From Endozoicomonas acroporae (GTDB lineage Bacteria > Pseudomonadota > Gammaproteobacteria > Pseudomonadales > Endozoicomonadaceae): 55,495 nt of DNA. The stretch covers positions 1 to 55,495 of the forward strand of contig NZ_PJPV01000161.1 of the NCBI RefSeq assembly GCF_002864045.1, given 5' to 3'. Both the position numbers and the translations under genes were made by a program. Under the pieces are notes generated by a model. It did no database searches. It saw only the letters and a list, made by a program, of their open reading frames with translations, and had not been told where the DNA came from. Positions 35,359 to 44,902 of the stretch are shown piece after piece. Each line of letters starts with the position of its first letter. Position 1 is the stretch's first letter.

Positions 35359-36519
35359 CTATCCATTCAGAGACTTGGCAAAATCGTTGAGAGTACTGAT
35401 CTTATTGATATTCAAAAGCCGGGAAGCATCCCTGAGTAACAAGCGCCCTTCCATTGCAGCCCCCACAACAGCCGTAGAAAAAAGAACGCCATTGCGTGTT
35501 TTCAGGTTCAGATTAAAAGAACCACCACCGCCTTTTTGATTCCGGAACTTTTTCAGCTCAGCATGATAAAAGTCCAGATACTCCTCGCGGGGAATCAGAC
35601 CAAGATCATAGGCACGACGTGCCAACACCATGGGGCTGACCTTATAAACCTTTTTTAAATCCGCACAGTTTTCCACCAGGCTGCGCTTTGCCTGCCAGTC
35701 ATTCACAAACTCTTTACCAGGCACCAGAAACTCAGCAGCAACCCGATTACAAAATGCCTCTTCCTTCCTCTGGTGGCCTCGTTCAGAAAAATCATCCAGC
35801 GGAACATTAGAAATACCACTGTTACCCACCCACAAATGGGCAAGTTCATGAACCAGGGTAAACAGCCGCGCGGCAGGTGCATCGGCCGCATTGATAAAGA
35901 TCAGCGGGGCATAATCATCACTGATGGCAAACCCCCGAAACTCTTCCACAGACAGTTTTCTATTAGAACTACTGCCGACAATGCCGCTTCGCATCACCAG
36001 AATGCCCACGGCTTCCGCCCTTTCAATCAGCAAGCTCAGGTATTGCTCCCAGTTCCGGGCACCTTTCCGTAAAGCGGCCGTTACACCCAACGTACGAGCG
36101 ATATCCTCAGCCACACTGGCAGCGTCGTCATTCAAAGAACAGCGGCCTATAAACTCAACTTTGTCATTCCCGTTTTCAATCTGGTACTCCCGAAACCACT
36201 CTTGCTTGAGCAGCACATTATTCAGGAGATCACGGAAATTCTGCCCCAGCTCAGGGGATACCCGACTGCCCACGGTACGCAGGTCAGGTATGGGCAAAGG
36301 AGCTTCAGGAGGCTCTTTAAGAAACAGATAACCGAAAGGAACCCGGAGGTGGCTTGCCAGCTTCTGAGCCTGGGAAAAACTGGGCCGACTTTTGCCCTGT
36401 TCCCACTCAAGCAGCTTTTCGGGCTTCTGTTTTAACTTTCCCGCCAGATCAGCAGGAGCCATCCCAGCACGCTCTCGCGCCCAGTGGACAATCTCCGGAT
36501 TGATCATGGCTTCGTTCAT
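35359..36519 (-). CDS. XRE regulator fused to ImmA/IrrE metallopeptidase
   Basis: A 386-residue protein. Residues 8-65 are an XRE helix-turn-helix ('LAGKLKQKPEKLLEWEQGKSRPSF'). Residues 160-280 are the ImmA/IrrE peptidase with zinc motif HELAH (224-228). This family cleaves a repressor and so switches on a mobile element or a toxin-antitoxin system on damage. Here it may control the right element. It is transcribed away from the REP-like repeat and is the gene just upstream of the second restriction locus. Confidence 0.88.
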   Translation of the reverse strand: MNEAMINPEIVHWARERAGMAPADLAGKLKQKPEKLLEWEQGKSRPSFSQAQKLASHLRVPFGYLFLKEPPEAPLPIPDLRTVGSRVSPELGQNFRDLLNNVLLKQEWFREYQIENGNDKVEFIGRCSLNDDAASVAEDIARTLGVTAALRKGARNWEQYLSLLIERAEAVGILVMRSGIVGSSSNRKLSVEEFRGFAISDDYAPLIFINAADAPAARLFTLVHELAHLWVGNSGISNVPLDDFSERGHQRKEEAFCNRVAAEFLVPGKEFVNDWQAKRSLVENCADLKKVYKVSPMVLARRAYDLGLIPREEYLDFYHAELKKFRNQKGGGGSFNLNLKTRNGVLFSTAVVGAAMEGRLLLRDASRLLNINKISTLNDFAKSLNG

Positions 36520-36683
36520 TATTGAGGTCCATCGTGTAATGGTTGGAATGGTATCATTATGAATATTCCATCGGTAGGCGTTCGTCGAGGTTTACTGCCA
36601 TCGTCCAAAACAGATCCCATACAGCCTTGTCGTGAAACCTTATGTGGTTCCTGCTGACAGGTGCAGATCCTTGCTCTTGCAAT

Positions 36684-36805
36684 CTCGTTCCCATGCTCTG
36701 CGTGGGAATGCATACCCACTGCCTCAGAGTCTTCGGAACTCGAATCTGCCACCCCACTTCAGGGAAGTTCGGTAGGCATTCCCACGGAGGACCCTGGTAA
36801 CGAGG
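36684..36805. repeat. Inverted-repeat (REP/MITE-like) element next to hsdS
   Basis: The left arm CTCGTTCCCATGCTCTGCG-TGGGAATGC is mirrored by GGCATTCCCACGGAGGACCCTGGTAACGAGG at the right. The element ends exactly at the stop codon of hsdS (36806). It resembles dispersed CGTTCCCA...TGGGAATG repeats of many gammaproteobacteria. Confidence 0.65.
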
Positions 36806-37981
36806 TCAAAGCTCTCCGGAAAAAACTTTTTGGCAAAGAGAGTTAAAAAGAGGTAACTCATTAGCCGTGCGCTTTACATCTTTAATTGACTCAAGCTTCA
36901 ATTTAATGGTTTCAAACGCTTCCTGCAGTTCTATAGGAGGCACTCTGACCTTAAATTTTTTACATTCAGGAACGGAAAGGTGAGTTACTGTAGATCCAGA
37001 ACTTAACTTCCTAATCTGCTGCTTTATACCGCCACCCATCAGCTCATATAATAAGTATGCTGGCTTTACCAAGTGCTTGTCAGGTCTGAAGTGCATAGTC
37101 CTCTGTCCAAGGAAAACCAGATCATTTGTTTCGATGATACCGGCCTCTCCCGCTGGAGCTTCACGGGTAAAGATAATGTCGCCCTTCTGTGGACGAAGCC
37201 GCCTTATCCATTTTTCATAAATATCTTTATCAACACACTTCAAGTCGAACAGGTGCAATTTATAGCCACGAACATTGGTTGTTCTAATCATTTTATAAGG
37301 TGTTTCATAATCAACTGTTGGTGCTGTTCGGTTCACACAGTCAACTATGTCCGTACAAACATCTGAGATATCCTTTACCTCCCACCTCTTCGGGTTAGTG
37401 ACCGGGTCGCCAAACATATCCAGAAAGACGCTGCGGAGGAAGTCGTCGGCTAGGGCGATGGCCTGCTGGCGTTTCTGGCGTAGCTGGTCGGCTTTATCCA
37501 GAATGGCGGCAATGCGTTTTTGTTCGGCCAGTGGAGGAAGCGGAATTTCGAGTTCTTTAACAACATCCTTATTCAGGTTCTTAACGACTGCCCCAGCAGC
37601 TTTTCCTGCCAGGCGGTTATACACTATCTCTGACCCCAAGTAGTGATAAAAGTAATCGGTAAAAATCTGATCAGATTTTGGACTCAATATTAGCCATCCA
37701 TCGTGAACACATCCTGACGTTTTCATTATGTACGGCCTGCCAAAACTCATTGAGTTAGTCAGCAAAAAATCCCCGGGTTTTACCTGACGGGTTTTCTTAA
37801 GCCCTTCTTTTCTGATTTTCTTGGCCGTGGACTCAATGTATTTAGAGCCCTTTTTTGTATCACCAATCATGACCCAGTTATAACCATCAAGATCATCTGT
37901 CAGGTAATCCTGAATGGGTCGGGGTGAGCCACCTCTGGCCACATCGAATACATCCTTTATTTTTACAAGAGGCCAGCTCAC
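36806..37981 (-). CDS. hsdS: Type I restriction specificity subunit (system 2)
   Basis: A 391-residue protein with two target-recognition domains, at about 5-150 ('MSWPLVKIKDVFDVARGGSPR') and 200-350 ('WEVKDISDVC'). They are separated by a helical spacer 'PPLAEQKRIAAILDKADQLRQKRQQAIALADDFLRS', given here only as a positional marker near residues 150-185. The ATG overlaps the hsdM stop by 4 bp. It shows no close similarity to hsdS of system 1. Confidence 0.92.
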   Translation of the reverse strand: MSWPLVKIKDVFDVARGGSPRPIQDYLTDDLDGYNWVMIGDTKKGSKYIESTAKKIRKEGLKKTRQVKPGDFLLTNSMSFGRPYIMKTSGCVHDGWLILSPKSDQIFTDYFYHYLGSEIVYNRLAGKAAGAVVKNLNKDVVKELEIPLPPLAEQKRIAAILDKADQLRQKRQQAIALADDFLRSVFLDMFGDPVTNPKRWEVKDISDVCTDIVDCVNRTAPTVDYETPYKMIRTTNVRGYKLHLFDLKCVDKDIYEKWIRRLRPQKGDIIFTREAPAGEAGIIETNDLVFLGQRTMHFRPDKHLVKPAYLLYELMGGGIKQQIRKLSSGSTVTHLSVPECKKFKVRVPPIELQEAFETIKLKLESIKDVKRTANELPLFNSLCQKVFSGEL

Positions 37982-39597
37982 AGCATTCCCTCCAACGCCA
38001 AAAGCTCTTGCTGAATATCAGCCTCCAAGGCTTTCAACCGGGCAAGAATCTCATTAGGCGGTTCATACTGCTCCTCCTGATAAACAACCTCTTTATAGCG
38101 GTTGATGGAAAGATCGTATTTATTGGTTTTCAGGTCTGCTTTAGGCACAACAAAAGCCTTCTGAGTGCGATCCTGAAAATCCGTTGCAGCAATCCCTTTC
38201 GGGTAGTCTCTAATAAAATGCGACTGCAATTTATGGCCCACAAAGGCATCCACCGGTCGGCCTTTGCCCTGGCGATACTGCTTCCAACTGGCAATCAGAT
38301 GCGGCAGGTCATTTTTGGCAATCGGTGTCCGTTTATCATCCAGACTATAACCGTCGTTTGCCAGGTCATAGAACCAGACGTCATCAGTCTCACCACCCTT
38401 GGTAAAAATCAGAATCGCCGTGGCCACACCGGCATAAGGCTTAAACACACCGGAAGGCAGGTTGATCACCGCTTCCAGCTGGTTCTCTTCCACCAGCTTT
38501 TCCCGCAGGCTCTGGTGCGCCTTGCTGGAACCGAACAGCACTCCCTGGGGTACAACCGTGGCACTGCGACCACCCACTTTCAGCATTTGCAGAATACGGG
38601 CGCAGAACAGCAGCTCGGTCTTTTTGGTTTTGACAGTTTTCAGCAATACCGGGTCAATGTCTTCTTCATCCAGTGTGCCGGTAAAGGGCGGGTTGGCCAG
38701 AATCAGATGAAACGCATTGTGGGAGGCTTCCGGGAATTTGTCGCTGAAACCCTGGCTCATGGTGTCCTGGTAGTGGATATCCGGCTCGTCCACCCCGTGC
38801 ATAATCAGGTTCATGGCGGCAATGCGCAGCATGGTGGAGTCAAAGTCATAACCGTGGAACATGTCGTAGTCCACATGGTTCCGGTATTCATTCAGCAGAT
38901 CACCGGAATAGACATACTGGGCTTCGGGTTCGCCCTTCTGGTTAATAACCATCTCTTTATGGACGGAATCCAGGGAACTGTATTTTTCCAGCAGGTATTC
39001 GTAACTGGACGACAGAAAACCACCGGTCCCACAGGCAGGGTCACAGATACGCTCATGACGGGCCGGGTTAGGCTCCATCATCTCCACCATGGCCCGGATG
39101 ATATGACGTGGGGTACGGAACTGGCCGTTGATGCCCGCCGTGGTCAGTTTACTCAGCAGGTATTCGTACAGATCACCCTTGGTGTCCCCCCGGTCCAGCG
39201 GTAACTGTTTGATCATCTCTACTGCTTTTACCAGCAAGCTGGGCTTAACGATTTCCAGCCGGGCATCTTTCATAAAGTTGCCGAGTAAAGACCCCTTCTC
39301 ACTCAGCGTTCTGAAGTGACGAAACACCTCATCCCGCACCAGCTCCATCATTTCATCCGCACCCAGGTTGGCAAAATGGCTGAACCGGTAGTCTTGCTCA
39401 TGGGCAGCAAAACGGGGCTTGAAGTCAACGCCTGCCAGCGCCTTACGCTGCTCGTCCTTGCTCTCCTGCATATCCAGCATGCGGGAGTACATCAGGTAGG
39501 TGATCTGTTCAATCACAGTAAGCGGGTTGGTGATACCGCCCACCCAGAACTCTTCCCAGAGCTTGTCGATTTTGCTTTTCAGATCGCCGGTGATCAT
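37978..39597 (-). CDS. hsdM: Type I modification methyltransferase subunit (system 2)
   Basis: A 539-residue N6-adenine methyltransferase of usual HsdM size: 'DPACGTGG' (186-193), 'NPPF' (302-305), and an N-terminal HsdM_N bundle ('LWEEFWVGGI', 'YLMYSRMLDMQE'). Coupled to hsdS by an ATGA-type overlap. The order on the minus strand is hsdR, DUF433, DUF5615, hsdM, hsdS. Confidence 0.93.
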   Translation of the reverse strand: MITGDLKSKIDKLWEEFWVGGITNPLTVIEQITYLMYSRMLDMQESKDEQRKALAGVDFKPRFAAHEQDYRFSHFANLGADEMMELVRDEVFRHFRTLSEKGSLLGNFMKDARLEIVKPSLLVKAVEMIKQLPLDRGDTKGDLYEYLLSKLTTAGINGQFRTPRHIIRAMVEMMEPNPARHERICDPACGTGGFLSSSYEYLLEKYSSLDSVHKEMVINQKGEPEAQYVYSGDLLNEYRNHVDYDMFHGYDFDSTMLRIAAMNLIMHGVDEPDIHYQDTMSQGFSDKFPEASHNAFHLILANPPFTGTLDEEDIDPVLLKTVKTKKTELLFCARILQMLKVGGRSATVVPQGVLFGSSKAHQSLREKLVEENQLEAVINLPSGVFKPYAGVATAILIFTKGGETDDVWFYDLANDGYSLDDKRTPIAKNDLPHLIASWKQYRQGKGRPVDAFVGHKLQSHFIRDYPKGIAATDFQDRTQKAFVVPKADLKTNKYDLSINRYKEVVYQEEQYEPPNEILARLKALEADIQQELLALEGML

Positions 39598-39777
39598 GGG
39601 TGATGCCTATTTCACTTTAAAGGGGGTAGAAAATGGTGGGAGTATACGGATTTTGGTTTGTAATTTCCCGACATCCTGTTTCACAGGGCCAGAGATGAAT
39701 CTTACCTGGATGGGTTAAGCCAATAATGCAGTATTGTACTGGTCAAAGATACGTAGCGTCTTGAATTTGGCACCAAG

Positions 39778-40116
39778 TTACAGGCGAAGGCATAGAAGCC
39801 CACTGTTTTCTTCAGCCAGAAACTGGTTGATGCAATCCTGATTATCCATAATCAGAGACTGTACCGCAGCCAGTCGAGCATTCCCGATCTGAATATGGAT
39901 GACTTTAGGAGGAGGGCCAAGGCGGCTCCAGTAATCGACAAAATCCCGGTCTTTAGTCACAATTGCCAGATCCTGGTGTTTCGCATAGTCCCAAACGCTC
40001 TGATCTGAAGCACCTTCCCCCAAAGTCGCTACCCTTGAAACGGCAACCGCTCCCCTGAAAGGCTTGCTGACCATCCTCGCCAGCTTATATGACAGGTTTT
40101 CATCAAACAGCAGCAC
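39778..40116 (-). CDS. DUF5615 PIN-like protein, probable toxin
   Basis: A 112-residue protein: 'LLFDENLSYKLARMV' at the N-terminus with Asp and Glu, then 'AIVTKDRDFVDYW' with the T-K-D-x-D-F motif and a C-terminal 'PPKVIHIQIGNA'. This is the Mut7-C/PIN-like DUF5615 family, presumed RNases. It begins with a GTG overlapping the DUF433 stop by 1 bp. It lies between hsdR and hsdM of system 2. Confidence 0.85.
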   Translation of the reverse strand: MLLFDENLSYKLARMVSKPFRGAVAVSRVATLGEGASDQSVWDYAKHQDLAIVTKDRDFVDYWSRLGPPPKVIHIQIGNARLAAVQSLIMDNQDCINQFLAEENSGLLCLRL

Positions 40117-40337
40117 TACGCAGCATTCCCTTTCGGCAGGTGGCTCGCTGCATATTCCAGCGCTGCCCGGATCCTGGTTTCATCCAGGCTGGGAAAATCA
40201 GAAATAATCTCCCCATAGGTCATGCCTGAACCCAACATTTCCAAAATGCTTTCCACTGTAATCCGGGTACCTTTGATGCAGGGTTTGCCTCTCATTACAT
40301 CGGGCTTACACTCTACCCAGATATTACCGTTAATCAC
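40116..40337 (-). CDS. DUF433 protein, probable antitoxin
   Basis: A 73-residue protein of the DUF433 family: 'GKPCIKGTRITVESILEML' and 'GMTYGEIISDFPSLDETRIRAALEYA' form a small helix-turn-helix. It pairs with DUF5615 in a VapBC-like module. Direct overlap supports co-expression. Confidence 0.88.
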   Translation of the reverse strand: MINGNIWVECKPDVMRGKPCIKGTRITVESILEMLGSGMTYGEIISDFPSLDETRIRAALEYAASHLPKGNAA

Positions 40338-40418
40338 TTGCCATCTCCTTTCGCCGTGATTTATTCCTGACCTATTCTAGTCTTGCAATGGCTCAATCGC
40401 CATTACTCTATACAGGGC

Positions 40419-43400
40419 TCAGGTTGTTGCCTTGCCAATATCAACCGATACCCCATCCACAATGGCTTTAATGGCCATCACCTGATCCATATCCGGGAAC
40501 AGGCCGGTAATGCCTTCACCATGGATGCGGGTAAAGGGCTGATCAAACAGTTGCGCCATTTCGATGGTGCCGTAATCCCGTATGTGGTTTTTCAGCAAAT
40601 CCAGAAAGCGAATCTGCTGGCTGCTTAGATTGTATTGAGCGGCAAAACCGGCAAATTTTTCGGCTACAGCCTGGCTCTCCATACCAATCAGGGTTCGCAG
40701 AATCTGATCCAGCCCAGCAGAGGCTTCGGGGTAGAACTCTTTCAGTACCCGGATATCCACATTCGGATTCTGAACCAGCACCAGTTTTGCCAGCTCATCC
40801 AGCTCTTTGGGCTGTACCGGTTCCCCCCGACGGATTTTCATCAACACGGGGTTACTGGTGAACAGGGGTTCCAGTGCGCCCTGAACCTGCTGACGGTAGA
40901 GTTTAAAGTCCACCGACTTGATATTGGTCTCCCGCCGTTTGACCTCGTACTTGCCCTGATCTTCACGGATATCCGTTTCCACGGGGGGTGTAGGGGGCGG
41001 AGTTACGTCGCCCTCCATCAGGTACATGATCCCCCTGAGGCGGGTACGGGCATGTTCCAGTTCGGCAAAGCTGGCGTTGTGCCACCAGTCCAGGTCCCGG
41101 AGCTGGTTAATGATGTCACCCTGCTGCTGGACCTGAGCCAGATGTGGGGGTAGCTGATCCAGTTTCTGGGTAACGATGGACCACTGTTTTTCCAGTCCGC
41201 TTTTGTTGGTGTACAAGGCAGTCTGGGCGGTAATCATATCCAGATCAAAACGCATGGCATTCCCCTGCCCCCTGACATCCACCCACTGCATCAGAGGACC
41301 GATGTCATCCAGCAGTTGCTGCTGGGTTTGGGGGGCAAACTGTTCTAACCGTTTCAGGTCACTCAGCCGGGCACGAGTCTGCCATTTTTCCTGAACGGCA
41401 ATGGATTTTTCATCCAGTGCAGACACCTGCTCATGAAGCTGTTTGGCAATGATGGCCAGACTGCCCTGTTCAAACTTTTTCTGTGCCGCTTTGGCCAGTT
41501 CGACCCAGGCTTCCAGACGTTTCTGTGCCAGTGGCTTGCCGGTGGTTGGCTGCACCTGGGGCGGCTCCTGCTCGAAGTACTCGAAGTTGGCCCAGTGGTC
41601 GAAGATACGGAATTTGTCCTTGTCTTTCCCTGCCCCGTACAGGTCTTTGCAAAGACGAGTCCCCCGGCCAATCATTTGCCAGAATTTCACCTTGGACTTC
41701 ACCGGCTTGGCAAACACCAGGTTGACCACTTCCGGCACATCAATACCGGTGTCGAGCATATCCACCGAAATGGCAATGGTCAGCGTTTTGTTGGTGCTGA
41801 GGTCACCGCCTTTAAAGTCTTCAATCAGTTGTTCTGCCCTCGGATCATAGTTATCGATGACCTGACAGAACTTACCGGCAAACTGCGGGTACATCTCATC
41901 AAAAACGCTTTGCAGCAGAACCGCATGCTGATGGTTGCGGGCAAAGACAATACTTTTGCCCGGAAGCTGTTCATCCCGGTCACGGATACCATGCTCCATC
42001 AGGTTGCGCATAATGGCCCGATTGGTGTCCCGATTATAGATCGCCTTATCAATGACCTTGGCATCAAATTCCAGGGTGTTCGGGTCGATACCCTGCGCTT
42101 CCAGTTGGGCAATCTGTTCATTGCTGAGGTTGTCTTTTTTAATACCCTCACGGAGGAATTGCGTGGTGTGGGTAATGACCTCAAAGGGCACCAGATGATT
42201 GTCGTTTATCGCCGCTTCCAGTGAGTATTCATAGGTGGGTATACGGCCTTCGCAACCAAACAGGCCATAGGTGGTGTGGCCGATCATATCCACGGGCGTT
42301 GCGGTCAGGCCAACCTGAAGGGCATCGAAGTATTTAAACAGGTCCCCGTAAACGTTATAGATGGAACGATGGGATTCATCCGCAATGATCAGGTCAAAAT
42401 AGCCCACATCGTACCGATCCATAATGTTCATCATTCCGGGATAGGTAGAGATGAAGATGCGGGAGGTGTCCTGGTACTTTTTATCCGTTCGACCTACCAC
42501 ATAGATAGGGTCACGGATGAATTCATTAAATGCATTCCGTGCCTGCTTACGTAGCTCTTTTCGGTCACAGAGGAAAAGCACCCGCTTGGCCCATCGGGCA
42601 TCGAGCAGCCGTTTGGTCAACGCAATGGCAACACGGGTCTTACCGGTACCGGTAGCCTGGACAATCAGGGCCTTGCGATGTTTATCCGTAAAGCGTTCAC
42701 CGACTCGGGCAATACTCTCCAACTGATACAGACGACCGGCAATATGGGTGTCAACCGGCACTTCTGCTAACGGTCGACAGCCCGTACGTTGTTGAACCAG
42801 GTAGGCCAGACTTTCAGGGCTGTAGAAACCAAAGAGTTTTCTCGGTGGATAGTTTCGGGCTGGGTGGTCATCCCAGAGGTAAATATCGTAGCCGTTTGTA
42901 TAAAAGATCGCAGGGCGCTGACCGTACTGCTTTTCCAGCCAGTCGGCATAGAGCTTGGCCTGGGTACGACCTTTTTCTGCCGCCACCTGGGTACGCTTGG
43001 CTTCCACGACAGCTAACGGTTTACCGGTATCGTCCCAAAGCACATAGTCCACGTAACCATCGCCACTGTTGGTGGGTTGCTCTTTGACCGGATGCTCCTG
43101 GGTGACCTGGGCTGTATCCTTTACACCCTCAGCGACATCCCAACCGGCAGCGATCAGGCGAGAGTCGATCAGGCGACGACGGGTTTCGGCTTCATCCAGC
43201 TCCAGAATATTGGCTGCCTGCTCATTTTTCTGACGCAGAGCCTCCATCCTTTGCTGGAACTCTTCGGCTTTTTCTTTTTGAAGCTGCAACTCACGGAGAA
43301 TACCCATTTCCCGTTGCTGGGCAACTTCGAGTTCTTCCTTTGCCTTTTCCAGTTGGGCCTGTTTCTGCTCCAGCTCTTTCTTGGTCAGCGCGGTATCCGT

Positions 43401-43832
43401 CTGATCTGACGAGGCCTTGGGTAACTGGAATTTAGTAATGTCGTCTGCATGCCCATTGCCATAACGCAGGTAGATCCATGCACCCATGATGAAGGCTTCT
43501 TTCAACAGCCACCGGGCATCATTCACCTTGATCGCATCACCATGAGCAGCCCGGTTACCATGAATACGAATGGCATCCATCTTCACCTGAATGGCCTCGG
43601 GAATCGTACTTTTAAAGGCATCCGCCTTCATCAGGTCATAGAGACTGGAACGATACCCTTCAGGCAAACGCTCCTGACGGTAAAGCCACCGGATAATCAA
43701 CTCAAGATAGTTCCGGAGCTTGACCAGACAGCTCTCAGGATCAGTGTGGACGTACTCTTCTGCCTTACTGCCCAAGTTGGCCAGTTCCGGCCAATGGGTG
43801 CGCAGCATTTCAAAGTTCAATGACTTCTGCAT
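40419..43832 (-). CDS. hsdR: Type I restriction enzyme R subunit (system 2)
   Basis: About 1137 residues. The N-terminal 130 residues are a DUF4145-like helical domain ('LRNYLELIIRWLYRQERLP'). A long coiled coil follows (150-230), then the HSDR_N nuclease ('VVEAKRT'), helicase Walker A 'QATGTGKT', 'DESH' motif II, 'GLTATP' and 'GRGTRL'. The C-terminal domain is EcoEI-like. Start at 43832 because the earlier codons look non-coding. It is a different subfamily from HsdR of system 1 and looks intact. Confidence 0.93.
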   Translation of the reverse strand: MQKSLNFEMLRTHWPELANLGSKAEEYVHTDPESCLVKLRNYLELIIRWLYRQERLPEGYRSSLYDLMKADAFKSTIPEAIQVKMDAIRIHGNRAAHGDAIKVNDARWLLKEAFIMGAWIYLRYGNGHADDITKFQLPKASSDQTDTALTKKELEQKQAQLEKAKEELEVAQQREMGILRELQLQKEKAEEFQQRMEALRQKNEQAANILELDEAETRRRLIDSRLIAAGWDVAEGVKDTAQVTQEHPVKEQPTNSGDGYVDYVLWDDTGKPLAVVEAKRTQVAAEKGRTQAKLYADWLEKQYGQRPAIFYTNGYDIYLWDDHPARNYPPRKLFGFYSPESLAYLVQQRTGCRPLAEVPVDTHIAGRLYQLESIARVGERFTDKHRKALIVQATGTGKTRVAIALTKRLLDARWAKRVLFLCDRKELRKQARNAFNEFIRDPIYVVGRTDKKYQDTSRIFISTYPGMMNIMDRYDVGYFDLIIADESHRSIYNVYGDLFKYFDALQVGLTATPVDMIGHTTYGLFGCEGRIPTYEYSLEAAINDNHLVPFEVITHTTQFLREGIKKDNLSNEQIAQLEAQGIDPNTLEFDAKVIDKAIYNRDTNRAIMRNLMEHGIRDRDEQLPGKSIVFARNHQHAVLLQSVFDEMYPQFAGKFCQVIDNYDPRAEQLIEDFKGGDLSTNKTLTIAISVDMLDTGIDVPEVVNLVFAKPVKSKVKFWQMIGRGTRLCKDLYGAGKDKDKFRIFDHWANFEYFEQEPPQVQPTTGKPLAQKRLEAWVELAKAAQKKFEQGSLAIIAKQLHEQVSALDEKSIAVQEKWQTRARLSDLKRLEQFAPQTQQQLLDDIGPLMQWVDVRGQGNAMRFDLDMITAQTALYTNKSGLEKQWSIVTQKLDQLPPHLAQVQQQGDIINQLRDLDWWHNASFAELEHARTRLRGIMYLMEGDVTPPPTPPVETDIREDQGKYEVKRRETNIKSVDFKLYRQQVQGALEPLFTSNPVLMKIRRGEPVQPKELDELAKLVLVQNPNVDIRVLKEFYPEASAGLDQILRTLIGMESQAVAEKFAGFAAQYNLSSQQIRFLDLLKNHIRDYGTIEMAQLFDQPFTRIHGEGITGLFPDMDQVMAIKAIVDGVSVDIGKATT

Positions 43833-44181
43833 GGCTGACCATCTTATAATCAGAGTGCCTGCCAAGCGATAAAGGCAGGAAAATAGACGACAAAGAAAAA
43901 TATTGTATCCTCAGGCTGCCCCGATATTCCATACCGAAATATGCTAACTGAATAGAGGGTGACAGTGACCAAGCTACCAGGCCTGTGTTATTGGCAGGGG
44001 GATTCCGCAAAATTTTTTTCAGCCATAGCGATATAAGAAAGGTTGCCAAAGTATGGGTAGATGATTTATCCCCCCCCTCCAGTTATCAATGGCAAAGTGT
44101 GCATGCATTACCCCTCGACTGCTGACTTGGCAGGCGTGGGTGTCAGGTCCGGCATACGGGGTACTTCCCCCCCTATTTCAT

Positions 44182-44634
44182 TTAATACTCACTGTTCAGC
44201 CAGTTGCTGTCCTGGACCTGTTCAACATGACCTTCAGGGCGATCTTCCGAATCGAAAATCTGGATAAAGTTAATACGGCTCTCTTCCTGAGCCTTTTGCT
44301 GATAGTCACCGTCCATCTTATTCAGTTCAGCAATGGCGGCCGTGGCAGCTCTCGGGTTTCGCATCCGTAAATCACCCTCTGGCGTTTCGATCACTTCACC
44401 ACAGAACCGCGCGATCTCCCAGAGCTTGGCACGCTTGTCCCGAGCAGTGATATTCAGCTCACGACTGAGCTTACCCTGACTCACCCGAATTTCGGTGGCA
44501 ATGTCAGCATTTGTTAACAGCCGACAACCCTGAGCTCTGGCAGTCTTGGGACTATAGCCAGCGGCAATGGCAGCTCGGGTCGCATTCTGGTCAATCAGGT
44601 ACTCATCAACGAAGCGGCGCTGTTTGTCATTCAT
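44182..44634 (-). CDS. terS: Phage terminase small subunit
   Basis: A 150-residue protein of the Terminase_2 family. 'NDKQRRFVDEYLIDQNATRAAIAAGYSPKTA' gives the N-terminal DNA-binding helix-turn-helix with its A-A-I-x-A-G-Y-S signature, followed by 'TARDKRAKLWEIARF'. TerS selects DNA for phage packaging. Start at 44634, with AAGGA 8 nt upstream. No large terminase, portal or capsid gene accompanies it, so the element would have to borrow a helper phage's packaging machine, as satellites with their own TerS do. Confidence 0.85.
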   Translation of the reverse strand: MNDKQRRFVDEYLIDQNATRAAIAAGYSPKTARAQGCRLLTNADIATEIRVSQGKLSRELNITARDKRAKLWEIARFCGEVIETPEGDLRMRNPRAATAAIAELNKMDGDYQQKAQEESRINFIQIFDSEDRPEGHVEQVQDSNWLNSEY

Positions 44635-44857
44635 GGCAATCATCCTTGATGGCATTGAGATCATCATACCATGCAATCCCTGAACTAAAGACTAAACGGC
44701 TATAAGTCAGCGGACGTGAGTTGCAAGAATAAAAAAGGGTAGGGCTCTGAACAGTAGTCTAGAATTGCTGTTTCCACTTGTTACTGGAAATGTAGTGGAA
44801 AAAGAAATTTAAGTGCTTTTAACGAAGAGAAAATAGGAGATAAGACATTGATTTTAC
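44635..44857. other. Right-end region of the right element
   Basis: Upstream region of terS followed by the conserved terminal sequence (44755-44857) shared with 29263-29366. No gene seen. Confidence 0.45.
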
Positions 44858-44902
44858 TGGCGCACCCGAGAGGATTCGAACCTCTGACCTCTGCCTCCGG
44901 AG
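44858..44902 (-). repeat. att-like direct repeat 3: 3' part of tRNA-Arg(CCG)
   Basis: Identical to repeat 1 over the 45-nt tRNA part. The sequence to its right is not the 5' half of a tRNA. Instead, about 120 bp resemble the right flank of repeat 1 (16408-16530). Therefore another element of the same family probably starts here. Confidence 0.85.

Noticed and set aside
36661..36846. Small ORF across the inverted-repeat element
   Set aside because: The frame is created by the REP-like repeat and has no ribosome-binding site.
37924..39204. 426-codon plus-strand ORF opposite hsdM/hsdS of system 2
   Set aside because: It is a mirror of conserved methyltransferase codons, with His/Gln-rich composition typical of antisense frames.
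44182..44634. Evidence of a complete prophage
   Set aside because: Only the terminase small subunit is present; no large terminase, portal, capsid, tail or lysis gene was found in the window.
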